Shown: one piece after another, positions 8,170 to 14,428 of the stretch
Numbering within the stretch: position 1 is the stretch's first letter
How the letters are laid out: the number at the start of each line of letters is the position of its first letter
From: Actinomycetales bacterium
GTDB taxonomy: Bacteria; Actinomycetota; Actinomycetes; Actinomycetales; Cellulomonadaceae
Length of the DNA stretch: 16,077 nt
Assembly (NCBI GenBank): GCA_012514545.1
Contig: JAAZAC010000215.1
Location: forward strand, 1 to 16,077
Direction: 5' to 3'
Made by a program: the position numbers and the translations under genes
The notes under the pieces: generated by a model
What the model was told of the DNA's origin: nothing
The model's input: the letters and a program-made list of their open reading frames with translations, nothing else
Databases searched by the model: none

Positions 8170-9207
8170 ATGCGAGCGACGGTGCTGCACGGTGGCTTCG
8201 ACGTCCGTCTCGAGGACGTCCCCGACCCGGTGATCGTCGAGCCGACGGACGCGATCGTCCGCGTGCTCGCGTCCTGCATCTGCGGGTCCGACCTCTGGGG
8301 GTACCGGCGGCCGGGCCCGCGCGAGGGCGGGCCGGCGCGCGTCGGGCACGAGTTCGTCGGCGTCGTGACCGACGTGGGCGCCGACGTCGCGACGGTGCGG
8401 CCCGGCGACGTCGTCATCGCGCCGTTCGTGTGGAGCGACGGGACGTGCCCGAACTGCCGTGCCGGCATCTTCACGTCCTGCCTGCACGGCGGCGACTGGG
8501 GCGCGCCCGGCGTCGACGCCGGCCAGGGCGAGGCGGTGCGCGTGCCCTTCGCGGACGGGACGCTCGTCGTGGCCCCCGTCGCGCCCGACGACGAGCGGAT
8601 GCCCGCGCTGCTCACGCTCAGCGACGTCATGGGCACCGGTCACCACGCGGCCCGCTCGGCCGGCGTCGGGCCGGGGGCGACGGTCGCCGTGGTCGGCGAC
8701 GGCGCGGTGGGGCTGTGCGCCGTGCTCGCGTCCCGGCGGCTCGGGGCGGAGCGCGTGATCCTGCTGAGCCGCAACGAGCGGCGCGCGGCGCTGGGCCGGG
8801 AGTTCGGGGCGACCGACGTCGTGGCGGAGCGCGGCGAGGCGGGCGCCGCGGCGGTCCTGGACCTCACGGACGGGCTCGGCGCGCCGCACGTGCTCGAGTG
8901 CGTCGGCACGCAGGAGTCGTGGGTCTCGGCGGCCGGCATGGCCCGGCCGGGCGGGACGATCGGCCACGTCGGGGTGCCGATGGCCGTCACCGCGCTGCCG
9001 CACTGGCGGATGTTCGGCGCGAACATCGGGGTGCGCGGCGGCGTCGCGCCGGTGCGCGCCTACCTGCCCGAGCTGCTGGCGGACGTGCTCGCCGGGCGCC
9101 TCGACCCGTCGCCGGTGTTCGATCTCGAGCTGCCGCTCGACCAGGTCGCCGAGGGGTACGCCGCGATGCACGAGCGCCGCGCGATCAAGGTGCTGCTGCG
9201 GCCCTGA
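8170..9207 (+). CDS. Zinc-type alcohol dehydrogenase family protein (345 aa)
   Basis: This is a medium-chain dehydrogenase/reductase that oxidises an alcohol or reduces a carbonyl with NAD(P). The N-terminal GroES-like domain has the catalytic-zinc site SCICGSD (Cys38) and GHEFVG (His60, Glu61). The structural-zinc lobe is CPNCRAGIFTSC with Cys93, Cys96 and Cys104. The usual third Cys is replaced by Gly99, so the second zinc site is altered. The Rossmann domain starts at VAVVGDGAVG, and the following SRNERR has Arg residues that would suit NADP(H). The substrate cannot be inferred. It interrupts the purine genes but has its own -10 box and a terminator hairpin behind it, so it behaves as a single-gene unit. 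The family is firm and the role open. Confidence 0.9.
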   Translation: MRATVLHGGFDVRLEDVPDPVIVEPTDAIVRVLASCICGSDLWGYRRPGPREGGPARVGHEFVGVVTDVGADVATVRPGDVVIAPFVWSDGTCPNCRAGIFTSCLHGGDWGAPGVDAGQGEAVRVPFADGTLVVAPVAPDDERMPALLTLSDVMGTGHHAARSAGVGPGATVAVVGDGAVGLCAVLASRRLGAERVILLSRNERRAALGREFGATDVVAERGEAGAAAVLDLTDGLGAPHVLECVGTQESWVSAAGMARPGGTIGHVGVPMAVTALPHWRMFGANIGVRGGVAPVRAYLPELLADVLAGRLDPSPVFDLELPLDQVAEGYAAMHERRAIKVLLRP

Positions 9208-9213
9208 GCCTCG

Positions 9214-9260
9214 CGCCCGACGACGGGCCGCGCCCCTGGCGCCGGCCCGGGCGTCGGGTG
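9214..9260 (+). terminator. Long imperfect hairpin terminator after the dehydrogenase gene
   Basis: The stem pairs 9214-9222 with 9252-9260 (one G-T pair), then 9224-9230 with 9243-9249, then 9231-9234 with 9238-9241, leaving a three-base loop. That is about 20 paired bases with small internal bulges, starting seven bases after the stop codon. There is no T run of note. The first base after it begins the possible -10 of the next gene. Confidence 0.65.
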
Positions 9261-9266
9261 TTGGCT
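9261..9266 (+). promoter_or_regulatory. Possible -10 box of the small lipoprotein gene
   Basis: TTGGCT ends six bases before the ATG at 9273. The second base is T instead of A, so the match to TANNNT is weak; position is the main argument. Confidence 0.3.
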
Positions 9267-9272
9267 CGGGGG

Positions 9273-9611
9273 ATGCGGACCACGGAACGAGGCGCGCGGG
9301 CACGCCGCGCGCGCACCGCGCTCGGCGTCGCGATCGCGCTGGGCGCCGCCCTCCTGCTCGCCGCCTGCGCGGCCGGCCCCAACACGGCGGCGGGGACGCC
9401 CGGCCCGGACGGCGACGTCGCGGGGTTCTGGCTGGGCCTCTGGCACGGGCTCATCGCGGTCGTCACGTTCGTGATCTCGCTGTTCACCGACTCGGTGAGC
9501 GTCTACGAGGTGCACAACGACGGCGGCTGGTACGACTTCGGCTTCGTGCTCGGCCTGCTTCTCTCGCTGGGCAGCGGCGGCGGCGGGGCGGCCGCGCGGC
9601 GCAGGCGCTGA
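9273..9611 (+). CDS. Small conserved membrane lipoprotein of unknown function (112 aa)
   Basis: The N-terminus is Arg-rich, followed by a hydrophobic Ala/Leu core and a lipobox-like LLAAC with Cys32. Two more hydrophobic segments follow: FWLGLWHGLIAVVTFVISLF (52-71) and FGFVLGLLLSLG (89-100). They are separated by a polar stretch with VYEVHNDGGWYDFG, and the protein ends in Gly/Ala/Arg. The FWxGxWHGxI...ISLF...YEVHN-GGWYxFGF pattern matches a small conserved bacterial family of unknown function that I recognise only by pattern. The protein probably sits in the membrane with its N-terminus lipidated outside. The ATG at 9273 is the only start that gives a complete signal sequence; it has no good ribosome binding site. 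It is flanked by hairpins on both sides, so it is a stand-alone unit. Confidence 0.8.
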   Translation: MRTTERGARARRARTALGVAIALGAALLLAACAAGPNTAAGTPGPDGDVAGFWLGLWHGLIAVVTFVISLFTDSVSVYEVHNDGGWYDFGFVLGLLLSLGSGGGGAAARRRR

Positions 9612-9626
9612 CGGGCGGCCGGCGCC

Positions 9627-9659
9627 CCGGGTGTCGGGCGGGGTCGCCCGCGCTCCCGG
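9627..9659 (+). terminator. Two-step hairpin terminator before purS
   Basis: A perfect 6-bp stem CGGGCG/CGCCCG (9635-9640/9645-9650) has a GGGT loop. It is enclosed by a second stem, CCGGG/CCCGG (9627-9631/9655-9659). It lies 16 bases after the lipoprotein stop and upstream of the purS promoter. Confidence 0.55.
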
Positions 9660-9701
9660 CCCGCCTGCCGGAACCCGGCGTCCCGGCGCCGGGGCCGTCG
9701 C

Positions 9702-9707
9702 TACGCT
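9702..9707 (+). promoter_or_regulatory. -10 box for purS-purQ
   Basis: TACGCT fits TANNNT and would start transcription near 9713-9715. That leaves a leader of about 31 bases with AGGAG (9735-9739) ahead of the purS GTG. A TTG at 9713 is in frame with purS but is a less likely start than the GTG with its ribosome binding site. Confidence 0.5.
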
Positions 9708-9745
9708 GACCCTTGCCGCCAGCCCCGCCAGCACAGGAGCCTCAC

Positions 9746-9997
9746 GTGGGACGCGTCGTCGTCGAAGTCATGCCGAAGCCCGAGATCCTCGACCCGCAGG
9801 GCAAGGCCGTGGCCGCGGCGCTCGAGCGGCTCGGCTACCGCGGGTTCACGGGCGTGCGCCAGGGCAAGCGGTTCGAGCTCGAGGTCGACGGCCCCGTCAC
9901 CGCGGAGGTGCTCGAGCGGGTGCGGGAGGCCGCGACGACGCTCCTGTCCAACCCCGTCATCGAGGACGTCGTCTCGGTCGAGGAGGCGCGGGCGTGA
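9746..9997 (+). CDS. purS: FGAM synthase subunit PurS (83 aa)
   Basis: PurS is the small bridging subunit of the three-part FGAM synthase (PurS-PurQ-PurL) of Gram-positive bacteria. It helps dock the glutaminase PurQ on PurL and channel ammonia. The sequence starts GRVVVEVMPKPEILDPQGKAV, with the family core LDPQG. It continues with GYRGFTGVRQGKRFELEV and ends in NPVIEDVVSVEEA; length is typical. The start is the GTG at 9746, with AGGAG six bases upstream. It overlaps purQ by four bases (GTGA, 9994-9997), so the two are translated together. The identification is firm. Confidence 0.95.
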   Translation: MGRVVVEVMPKPEILDPQGKAVAAALERLGYRGFTGVRQGKRFELEVDGPVTAEVLERVREAATTLLSNPVIEDVVSVEEARA

Positions 9998-10692
9998 CCG
10001 CGCGGATCGGCGTCGTCACCTTCCCGGGCAGCCTCGACGACCGCGACGCCGCCCGCGCGATCCGGGTCGTCGGCGCCGAGCCGGTGGCCCTCTGGCACGC
10101 CGACGCCGACCTGCACGGCGTCGACGCCGTCGTCCTGCCGGGCGGCTTCTCCTACGGCGACTACCTGCGGGCCGGCGCGATCAGCCGGTTCTCCCCGGTC
10201 ATGGAGTCGGTCGTCGACGCCGCCCGCGGCGGGATGCCCGTGCTCGGCATCTGCAACGGCTTCCAGATCCTGTGCGAGGCCCACCTGCTGCCGGGCGCGA
10301 TGATCAAGAACGACCACCGCGCGTTCATCTGCACCGAGCAGACGCTCCGCGTGGAGAACGTGGAGACGGCCTGGACCCGCGAGTACGCCCCGGGCGAGCG
10401 GATCACCGTGCCGCTGAAGAACCAGGACGGCCAGTTCGTCGCCGACGAGCGCACGCTCGACGAGCTCGAGGCGGAGGGTCGCGTCGTCTTCCGCTACGTC
10501 GACCGCAACCCGAACGGCTCGCGCCGCGACATCGCGGGGATCACGAACGCGGCGGGGAACGTCGTCGGGCTCATGCCGCACCCCGAGCACGCCGTGGAGC
10601 CGGGCTTTGGCCCGGACGGCCCGGACGGCCCCCGCAGCGGCACCGACGGCCGGCGGTTCTTCACCTCGGTGATCTCGGCGCTGGTGGCCTGA
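9994..10692 (+). CDS. purQ: FGAM synthase glutaminase subunit PurQ (232 aa)
   Basis: PurQ releases ammonia from glutamine for conversion of FGAR to FGAM with PurL and PurS. It is a class I glutamine amidotransferase. The nucleophile Cys87 lies in LGICNGFQIL, and His196 and Glu198 of the triad lie in PHPEH. PGGFSYGDYLRAGA and NDHRAFICTEQ are PurQ-specific. Near the C-terminus there is a small insertion PDGPDGPRSG, made by a 9-base tandem repeat. Start GTG at 9994 overlaps the purS stop; GGAGG at 9981-9985 precedes it. purL, which often follows, is absent from the next 5 kb. The identification is firm. Confidence 0.96.
   Translation: MTARIGVVTFPGSLDDRDAARAIRVVGAEPVALWHADADLHGVDAVVLPGGFSYGDYLRAGAISRFSPVMESVVDAARGGMPVLGICNGFQILCEAHLLPGAMIKNDHRAFICTEQTLRVENVETAWTREYAPGERITVPLKNQDGQFVADERTLDELEAEGRVVFRYVDRNPNGSRRDIAGITNAAGNVVGLMPHPEHAVEPGFGPDGPDGPRSGTDGRRFFTSVISALVA
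10609..10626 (+). repeat. 9-base tandem repeat within purQ
   Basis: GGCCCGGAC occurs twice in direct succession and encodes the doubled Pro-Asp-Gly near the PurQ C-terminus. It is in frame and looks like a recent local duplication in a surface loop. Confidence 0.75.
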
Positions 10693-10697
10693 CGCCC

Positions 10698-11729
10698 GTG
10701 GGCGACGAGCCGCCCGGCGGCGGGGCGCCGCCGCCCGTCGTGCGCATCGACGCCGTGCCGTGGGACGACCCCGCGGCCGTCGCCCTGCGCCGCGAGCAGC
10801 TCGCCGAGCTCGCCGCGCTGTACGACGACGGCGACGACCTCCCGCCCGACCTGACCGCCGACCAGGTGCTGGCGAGCCTCCTGCTCACCGTCGACGGGGC
10901 GCCCGCCGCGTGCGCGGGGCTGCGCGACGCGGCCGTGCACGGCGAGCGGTTCGCCGGCGGCGTCGGCGAGATCAAGCGGATGTTCGTGCGCCCGGAGTTC
11001 CGGGGCCGCGGGTACGGGCGCCTGCTGCTCGGGCGGCTCGAGGCGGTGGCCGCCGACCTCGGGCTCGTGCGCCTCGTCCTCGAGACCGGCGCCCTCCAGG
11101 GCGCGGCCGTGCGCCTCTACCGCGACGCCGGCTACCGGCGCGTCCGCCCGTTCGGCCCGTACGCCGACGACCCGCGCACGCTCCACTACGCGCGCTGGCT
11201 CGTGCCCGACGCCGGGACCCGGGTGCTCGTCGTCAACGGCACCGTGGGCGCGGGCAAGACGACGGTGGCGGAGGCCGTCGCCGACCTGCTGCGGGAGCGG
11301 GGCGTGCCGTGCGCGTGGATCGACGTCGACGCGCTCCGCCGCGCCTACCCCACGGCCGACGACGACCCGTTCGGCCAGGAGGTCGCGCTCGACCACCTCG
11401 AGGCGATGGCGGGCGTGCTCGCGCGGCGCGGGTACCGCCACGTCGTGCTCGCCGAGGTGGTCGAGCGGCCGGCGGACCGCGAGCGCTACGAGATGGCCTT
11501 CGACGGCGCCGCGCTCGCCGTCGTGCGCCTGGTCGCGTCGGAGGTGACCTGCCTCGCCCGGCTGCGCCGCCGCGAGCCCGACCCGTGGCGGGACTGGCAC
11601 CTCGCCCGGACCGTCGAGCTCGCGGCGATCCTCGAGGCGGCGGGCGTCGACGACGCCGTCGTCGAGAACGACGGCGACCGGACACCCCGGGAGGTCGCCG
11701 CCGCGGTCCTCGCCGCCGCCGGGTGGTAG
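10698..11729 (+). CDS. GNAT acetyltransferase fused to a P-loop kinase-like domain (343 aa)
   Basis: Residues about 15-170 form a GNAT domain: the acetyl-CoA loop is in KRMFVRPEFRGRGYGRLL (R-G-R-G-Y-G), and LETGALQGAAVRLYRDAGYRRV is the typical C-terminal half. Residues about 174-343 form a small nucleotide kinase-like domain: Walker A GTVGAGKTT with Lys187, then WIDVDALRRAYP where an adenylylsulfate- or gluconate-kinase-like Asp would sit, and VLAEVVERPADRERYE further on. A single uninterrupted frame joins them; possible internal starts are the GTGs at 11202 and 11223. The start is GTG 10698, five bases after purQ, with only a weak ribosome binding site; GTG 10740 is an alternative. It is probably cotranscribed with purS-purQ. 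Substrates of either half are unknown. Confidence 0.85.
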   Translation: MGDEPPGGGAPPPVVRIDAVPWDDPAAVALRREQLAELAALYDDGDDLPPDLTADQVLASLLLTVDGAPAACAGLRDAAVHGERFAGGVGEIKRMFVRPEFRGRGYGRLLLGRLEAVAADLGLVRLVLETGALQGAAVRLYRDAGYRRVRPFGPYADDPRTLHYARWLVPDAGTRVLVVNGTVGAGKTTVAEAVADLLRERGVPCAWIDVDALRRAYPTADDDPFGQEVALDHLEAMAGVLARRGYRHVVLAEVVERPADRERYEMAFDGAALAVVRLVASEVTCLARLRRREPDPWRDWHLARTVELAAILEAAGVDDAVVENDGDRTPREVAAAVLAAAGW

Positions 11730-11778
11730 GCGCGCCCTGGACCAGCGATGACCGGGGGACGCGCCGCGCCCGCGCCGC

Positions 11779-11784
11779 TAGGGT
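11779..11784 (+). promoter_or_regulatory. -10 box of leaderless GNAT gene
   Basis: TAGGGT ends six bases before the GTG at 11791, with no ribosome binding site between them. It is one of the clearest leaderless layouts in the window. Confidence 0.6.
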
Positions 11785-11790
11785 CGCGGC

Positions 11791-12360
11791 GTGCAGCACG
11801 ACCTCACGCTGGCCGGGCACGGCGTCCGGCTCGTCCCCGCCGCGCCCGAGCACGCAGCGCACCTTCTCGCGCTCGTCGACGCGGACCTGTGGTTCGGCAT
11901 GACGACGCCCCCGCCGGCGTCGGCGGACGAGGTCGCCCGGGCGATCGAGGAGGCGGTCGCCGCGCCCGGACGGTACGCGTTCACGGTCCTCGGCGACGAC
12001 GGCGAGGTCCGCGGGCAGACGTCCTTCTACGACGTCGAACACCGGATGGGACGCTGCGAGGTCGGGCACACGTTCTACGGGCGCCGGTGGTGGGGCGGCC
12101 GCACCAACCCGGCGTGCAAGCTCCTGCTGCTCACGCACGCGTTCGAGACGTGGGGCATGCACCGGGTCGCCCTGCGCGCGGACGCCCGCAACGCGCGCTC
12201 GATCGGCGCGATCACGCGGCTCGGCGCCGTCCCGGAGGGCGTGCTGCGCGGCCACCGCCTCGCGGGCGACGGCTCGCGCGGCGACACCGCCTACTTCTCG
12301 ATCCTCGCGCCGGAGTGGCCCGCGGTGCGCGCGCGGCTCGAGGCGCGGCTGGCCGCGTGA
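11791..12360 (+). CDS. GNAT-family acetyltransferase, RimJ/RimL-like (189 aa)
   Basis: This is a single-domain N-acetyltransferase of the RimJ/RimL group, which acetylates protein N-termini or small amines. It opens with HGVRLVPAAPEHAAHLLALV, the usual first strand and helix. The acetyl-CoA segment is the HTFYGRRWWGGRTNPACKLLLLTHAFE variant, in which W-W-G replaces the common Gln/Arg-x-x-Gly-x-Gly loop. ADARNARSIGAITRLGAVPEGVLRGH is the classic C-terminal motif with the Asn-x-x-Ser catalytic region. Its substrate is unknown. The start is GTG 11791, set by the -10 box just upstream. It is convergent with the VOC gene, and the two stops are separated by one base. The first-half GNAT of the preceding fusion is only distantly similar, so this is not a recent duplication. 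Confidence 0.88.
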   Translation: MQHDLTLAGHGVRLVPAAPEHAAHLLALVDADLWFGMTTPPPASADEVARAIEEAVAAPGRYAFTVLGDDGEVRGQTSFYDVEHRMGRCEVGHTFYGRRWWGGRTNPACKLLLLTHAFETWGMHRVALRADARNARSIGAITRLGAVPEGVLRGHRLAGDGSRGDTAYFSILAPEWPAVRARLEARLAA

Positions 12361-12361
12361 C

Positions 12362-12799
12362 TCAGGCCTCGGCGAACCGGACCGTCCCGTCCGGGTCGAC
12401 GGCGAGCCCGGGGTTGTGCGCGACCTCCCACAGCGTGCCCGCCGGGTCGGCGAAGTAGCCGTGGTAGCCGCCCCACGCGGCGCGCTGGGCCGGCTTGACG
12501 ATCGTGGCCCCCGCGCGCTCGGCCGCGGCGAGGACCGCGTCGACCTCCTCGGGTGAGCTGACGTTGTGCGCGAGCGTCACGTTGCCGGGCGCCGTCATCG
12601 GCGGGCGGCCGTCGCCGACGTCGGCGGCCAGCTCCGCCGCGCCGAACAGCGAGAGCAGCACGCCGGGGGCGACCTGGATGAACGTCACCGCCCCCGCGAC
12701 GTCGAGCACGGGCGTCCAGCCCAGGCCGTCGAGGTAGAAGCGCCGCGCCGCGTCGAGGTCGGGGACGCCGAGGGTCACGAGGCTCAGTCGCTGCTCCAT
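12362..12799 (-). CDS. VOC (glyoxalase/bleomycin-resistance fold) protein (145 aa)
   Basis: This is a single VOC protein with two beta-alpha-beta-beta-beta modules. The first is LSLVTLGVPDLDAARRFYLDGLGWTPV (4-30); the second is NVTLAHNVSSPEEVDAVLAAAERAGA (about 73-98). The ending GGYHGYFADPAGTLWEVAHNP is characteristic of the superfamily. The first strand has Thr-Leu-Gly where metal-dependent members keep a His, so classical glyoxalase I activity is unlikely. It could be a ring-cleavage relative, a binding protein or a resistance protein; I cannot choose. The start is ATG 12799, and a -10 box lies seven bases upstream on the same strand. It is convergent with the GNAT gene, one base apart. 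Confidence 0.87.
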   Translation of the reverse strand: MEQRLSLVTLGVPDLDAARRFYLDGLGWTPVLDVAGAVTFIQVAPGVLLSLFGAAELAADVGDGRPPMTAPGNVTLAHNVSSPEEVDAVLAAAERAGATIVKPAQRAAWGGYHGYFADPAGTLWEVAHNPGLAVDPDGTVRFAEA

Positions 12800-12806
12800 G
12801 GGCCGC

Positions 12807-12812
12807 ACGGTA
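12807..12812 (-). promoter_or_regulatory. -10 box of leaderless VOC gene
   Basis: On - this reads TACCGT and ends seven bases before the ATG at 12799, with no ribosome binding site between. It lies within the 34-base gap after the pentapeptide gene stop, so the VOC gene can be transcribed separately. Confidence 0.55.
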
Positions 12813-12833
12813 GGGCCCGCCGCCGACACGGGC

Positions 12834-13433
12834 TCACCGCACGACGACGCCCAGGTGCGCGGCGAGCAGGGGGGCGAGGGCCGCGAGCTGCTCCTCGCTG
12901 ATGGTGGCCCCCGCGAGGCCGTCGAGCCCGTCGACCCGGGCGAGGTCGGCGCCGCGCAGGTCGACGTGGGTGAGGCGGGCGCGCGCGACGTCGAGGCGCC
13001 GCACACGGCTCGCCTCGACGACGACGTCGCGCGCCGTGGTGCCCGCGAGGTCGAGGTCGTCGATCGTCGCGCCGACGATCCGCAGCTCGCGCACCGTCGC
13101 GTCGCGCAGGTTGAGGTAGTCGATCTTGCCGCCCGTGACGGTGACCCGGACGAGGTCGCCGCCGAACGCGCGCACCGCGCCGAGGCGGCAGTCCGTCAGC
13201 GCGACGTCGCGCCACTCCGCGTCGGCGAGGTCGAGCGTGTCGGCGCGGACCCCGACGAAGGACACGTCGACGAGGTGCGCCCGGGCCATCCGGACGCCGT
13301 CGAGGACGCAGTGGTGGAACGCGCAGTCGACGAACCGCGCCTCCCGCGCGTCATGGCCGGTGAGGTCGCGGTCGTCGAGCTCGAGGCCCTCGTAGTCGCC
13401 CTCGCGCTCGAGCCCGCCCGTGAAGAGCTCCAC
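12834..13433 (-). CDS. Pentapeptide-repeat protein (199 aa)
   Basis: From about residue 30 to 170 the sequence is built of degenerate five-residue units of the A-x-L/F-x-x type (for example ADTLD-LADAE-WRDVA, ATIDD-LDLAG, ARLTH-VDLRG-ADLAR), which fold as a right-handed square beta-helix. It ends with a short helical cap ISEEQLAALAPLLAAHLGV. Members such as MfpA and Qnr mimic DNA and bind gyrase, but most members have no known role, and the repeats here are too degenerate to place it with those. The start is GTG 13433, chosen because a -10 box sits six bases upstream; the open frame extends further, but the added residues are Arg/Pro-rich shadow sequence. It lies behind the ArsR-type gene on the same strand, 59 bases away. 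Confidence 0.85.
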   Translation of the reverse strand: MELFTGGLEREGDYEGLELDDRDLTGHDAREARFVDCAFHHCVLDGVRMARAHLVDVSFVGVRADTLDLADAEWRDVALTDCRLGAVRAFGGDLVRVTVTGGKIDYLNLRDATVRELRIVGATIDDLDLAGTTARDVVVEASRVRRLDVARARLTHVDLRGADLARVDGLDGLAGATISEEQLAALAPLLAAHLGVVVR

Positions 13434-13439
13434 GCGGCC

Positions 13440-13445
13440 AGCCTG
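13440..13445 (-). promoter_or_regulatory. -10 box of leaderless pentapeptide gene
   Basis: On - this reads CAGGCT and ends six bases before the GTG at 13433. C replaces the first T of TANNNT. No ribosome binding site is present. Confidence 0.45.
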
Positions 13446-13492
13446 CCACCGCCCGCCGACGCGCGGCGCGGCACCGGCCGGCGGGCCCGTCG

Positions 13493-13891
13493 TCACCGGC
13501 CGAGGTCGTCCGCGAGCCGGGTGAGCACGCCGACGGCGCCCGTCGCGTAGGGGCTGATCCACCTGTCGTGCACGGCCCGGATGGGCAGCACGTCGAGGTG
13601 GTTCCACCGCTCGCGCCCGACGCGGCGGGGGACGACGAGGCCGGCCCGCTCGAGGACCCCGAGGTGCTGCATGGTCGTGCACCTGTCCAGCTCGGGGAAC
13701 GCCGCGCAGACCTCGCCCGTGGTGCGCGGGCCCTCGGCGAGGAGGTCGACGATGCGCCGTCGGGTCCGGTGCGCGAGGGCCTTGAGGACCCGGTCGAACG
13801 CCTCCTCGTCGGCGCCGTCCGCGGCGCTCGCCGTGCCCGCCCGCGCGCGCCCGGCGTCGTCGTCCGACGCCGACCCCTTGCGCGATGACAT
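13493..13891 (-). CDS. ArsR-family winged-helix regulator (132 aa)
   Basis: This is a small DNA-binding repressor. After an Asp/Ala-rich arm (1-28) the winged helix-turn-helix runs about 30-110: RVLKALAHRTRRRIVDLLAE, then TTGEVCAAFPELDRCTTMQHLGVLERAGLV with the recognition helix near 71-82, then the wing VPRRVGRERWNHLD. The metal-site Cys motif of ArsR/SmtB sensors (C-V-C) is absent, so it is not a classical metal sensor. Proteins of this subgroup often sit beside SRPBCC/AHSA1 genes, as here. Start is ATG 13891; a TAGACT six bases upstream suggests a leaderless transcript. The palindrome covering its start and -10 implies self-repression. The inducer is unknown. Confidence 0.9.
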   Translation of the reverse strand: MSSRKGSASDDDAGRARAGTASAADGADEEAFDRVLKALAHRTRRRIVDLLAEGPRTTGEVCAAFPELDRCTTMQHLGVLERAGLVVPRRVGRERWNHLDVLPIRAVHDRWISPYATGAVGVLTRLADDLGR

Positions 13892-13908
13892 GTTATAAGT
13901 CTATAACA
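13891..13908. promoter_or_regulatory. Palindromic operator with divergent promoters
   Basis: A perfect 7-bp inverted repeat TGTTATA (13891-13897) and TATAACA (13902-13908) is separated by AGTC. It is a sharp A+T island in very GC-rich DNA. It covers a -10 (TAGACT on -, 13898-13903) and the first base of the regulator start codon. On + a TATAAC at 13902-13907 could be the -10 for the SRPBCC gene. On - a GTGACC at 13922-13927, 18 bases from the -10, is a possible -35. A dimeric ArsR protein bound here would block both promoters. Confidence 0.75.
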
Positions 13909-13951
13909 CTTCTCTCGGGCGGGTCACCGCCCCCACCGCGAGGAGGAGCCC

Positions 13952-14428
13952 ATGTCCACCACCCCGGACCCCGCCCCGGAGCTCACGTTCCAGGTGGCCG
14001 CCCGCATCGCGCGCCCCGTGCACGAGGTGTTCGAGGCCGTCGTCGACCCCGCCACGCTGTCCCGCTACTTCACCACCGGCGGCGCGCAGGGGCGCCTCGA
14101 GACCGGCGCGACCGTGCAGTGGGAGTTCGCCGACTTCCCCGGCGCCTTCCCCGTGCACGTCGTCGAGGTGGTGCCCGACGCGCGTGTCGTCCTGCGGTGG
14201 GAGGGCGCCGACGACGGCGGCCCCGCCTACGAGACCACCGTCACCATGACGTTCGACGCCCTCGAGGACGGCCGCACGCTCGTCACCGTCGCCGAGTCCG
14301 GCTGGCGCGCGAACGACGCCGGCCGCAAGGCCTCCTACAGCAACTGCGAGGGCTGGACCCACATGCTGTGCGCGATGAAGGCGTGGGTCGAGCACGGCGT
14401 CGACCTGCGCACGGGGTTCTACGTCTAG
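13952..14428 (+). CDS. SRPBCC / AHSA1-domain protein (158 aa)
   Basis: This is a START-like helix-grip protein with a hydrophobic pocket. The pattern is FQVAARIARPVHEVFEAVVDPATLSRYFTT near the start, then VQWEFADFPGAFPVHVVEVVPDARVVLRWEG. Next comes TTVTMTFDALEDGRTLVTVAESGW, and the C-terminal helix NCEGWTHMLCAMKAWVEHGV; this is the AHSA1 arrangement. Members bind or turn over small hydrophobic ligands or act as Hsp90 activators in eukaryotes; no bacterial role can be assigned here. The ATG at 13952 follows AGGAGGAG closely, so unlike its neighbours it has a full ribosome binding site. It is divergent from the ArsR-type gene across the palindrome, and its stop codon shares CTAG with the convergent MaoC gene. 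Confidence 0.9.
   Translation: MSTTPDPAPELTFQVAARIARPVHEVFEAVVDPATLSRYFTTGGAQGRLETGATVQWEFADFPGAFPVHVVEVVPDARVVLRWEGADDGGPAYETTVTMTFDALEDGRTLVTVAESGWRANDAGRKASYSNCEGWTHMLCAMKAWVEHGVDLRTGFYV

Noticed and set aside
8446..8481. Loss of one structural-zinc cysteine in the dehydrogenase as a sign of an inactive gene
   Set aside because: The catalytic Cys38, His60 and Glu61 are intact, the frame is full length, and many related dehydrogenases have reduced structural-zinc loops.
11196..11225. Frameshift or missing stop between the GNAT and kinase halves
   Set aside because: The frame is continuous with normal codon use across the junction and nothing shows damage. It is kept as a fusion, with the alternative stated.
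13434..13682. N-terminal extension of the pentapeptide protein by 83 residues
   Set aside because: The added residues are Arg/Pro-rich and overlap the ArsR-type gene out of frame. The GTG at 13433 has a -10 box at the leaderless distance.
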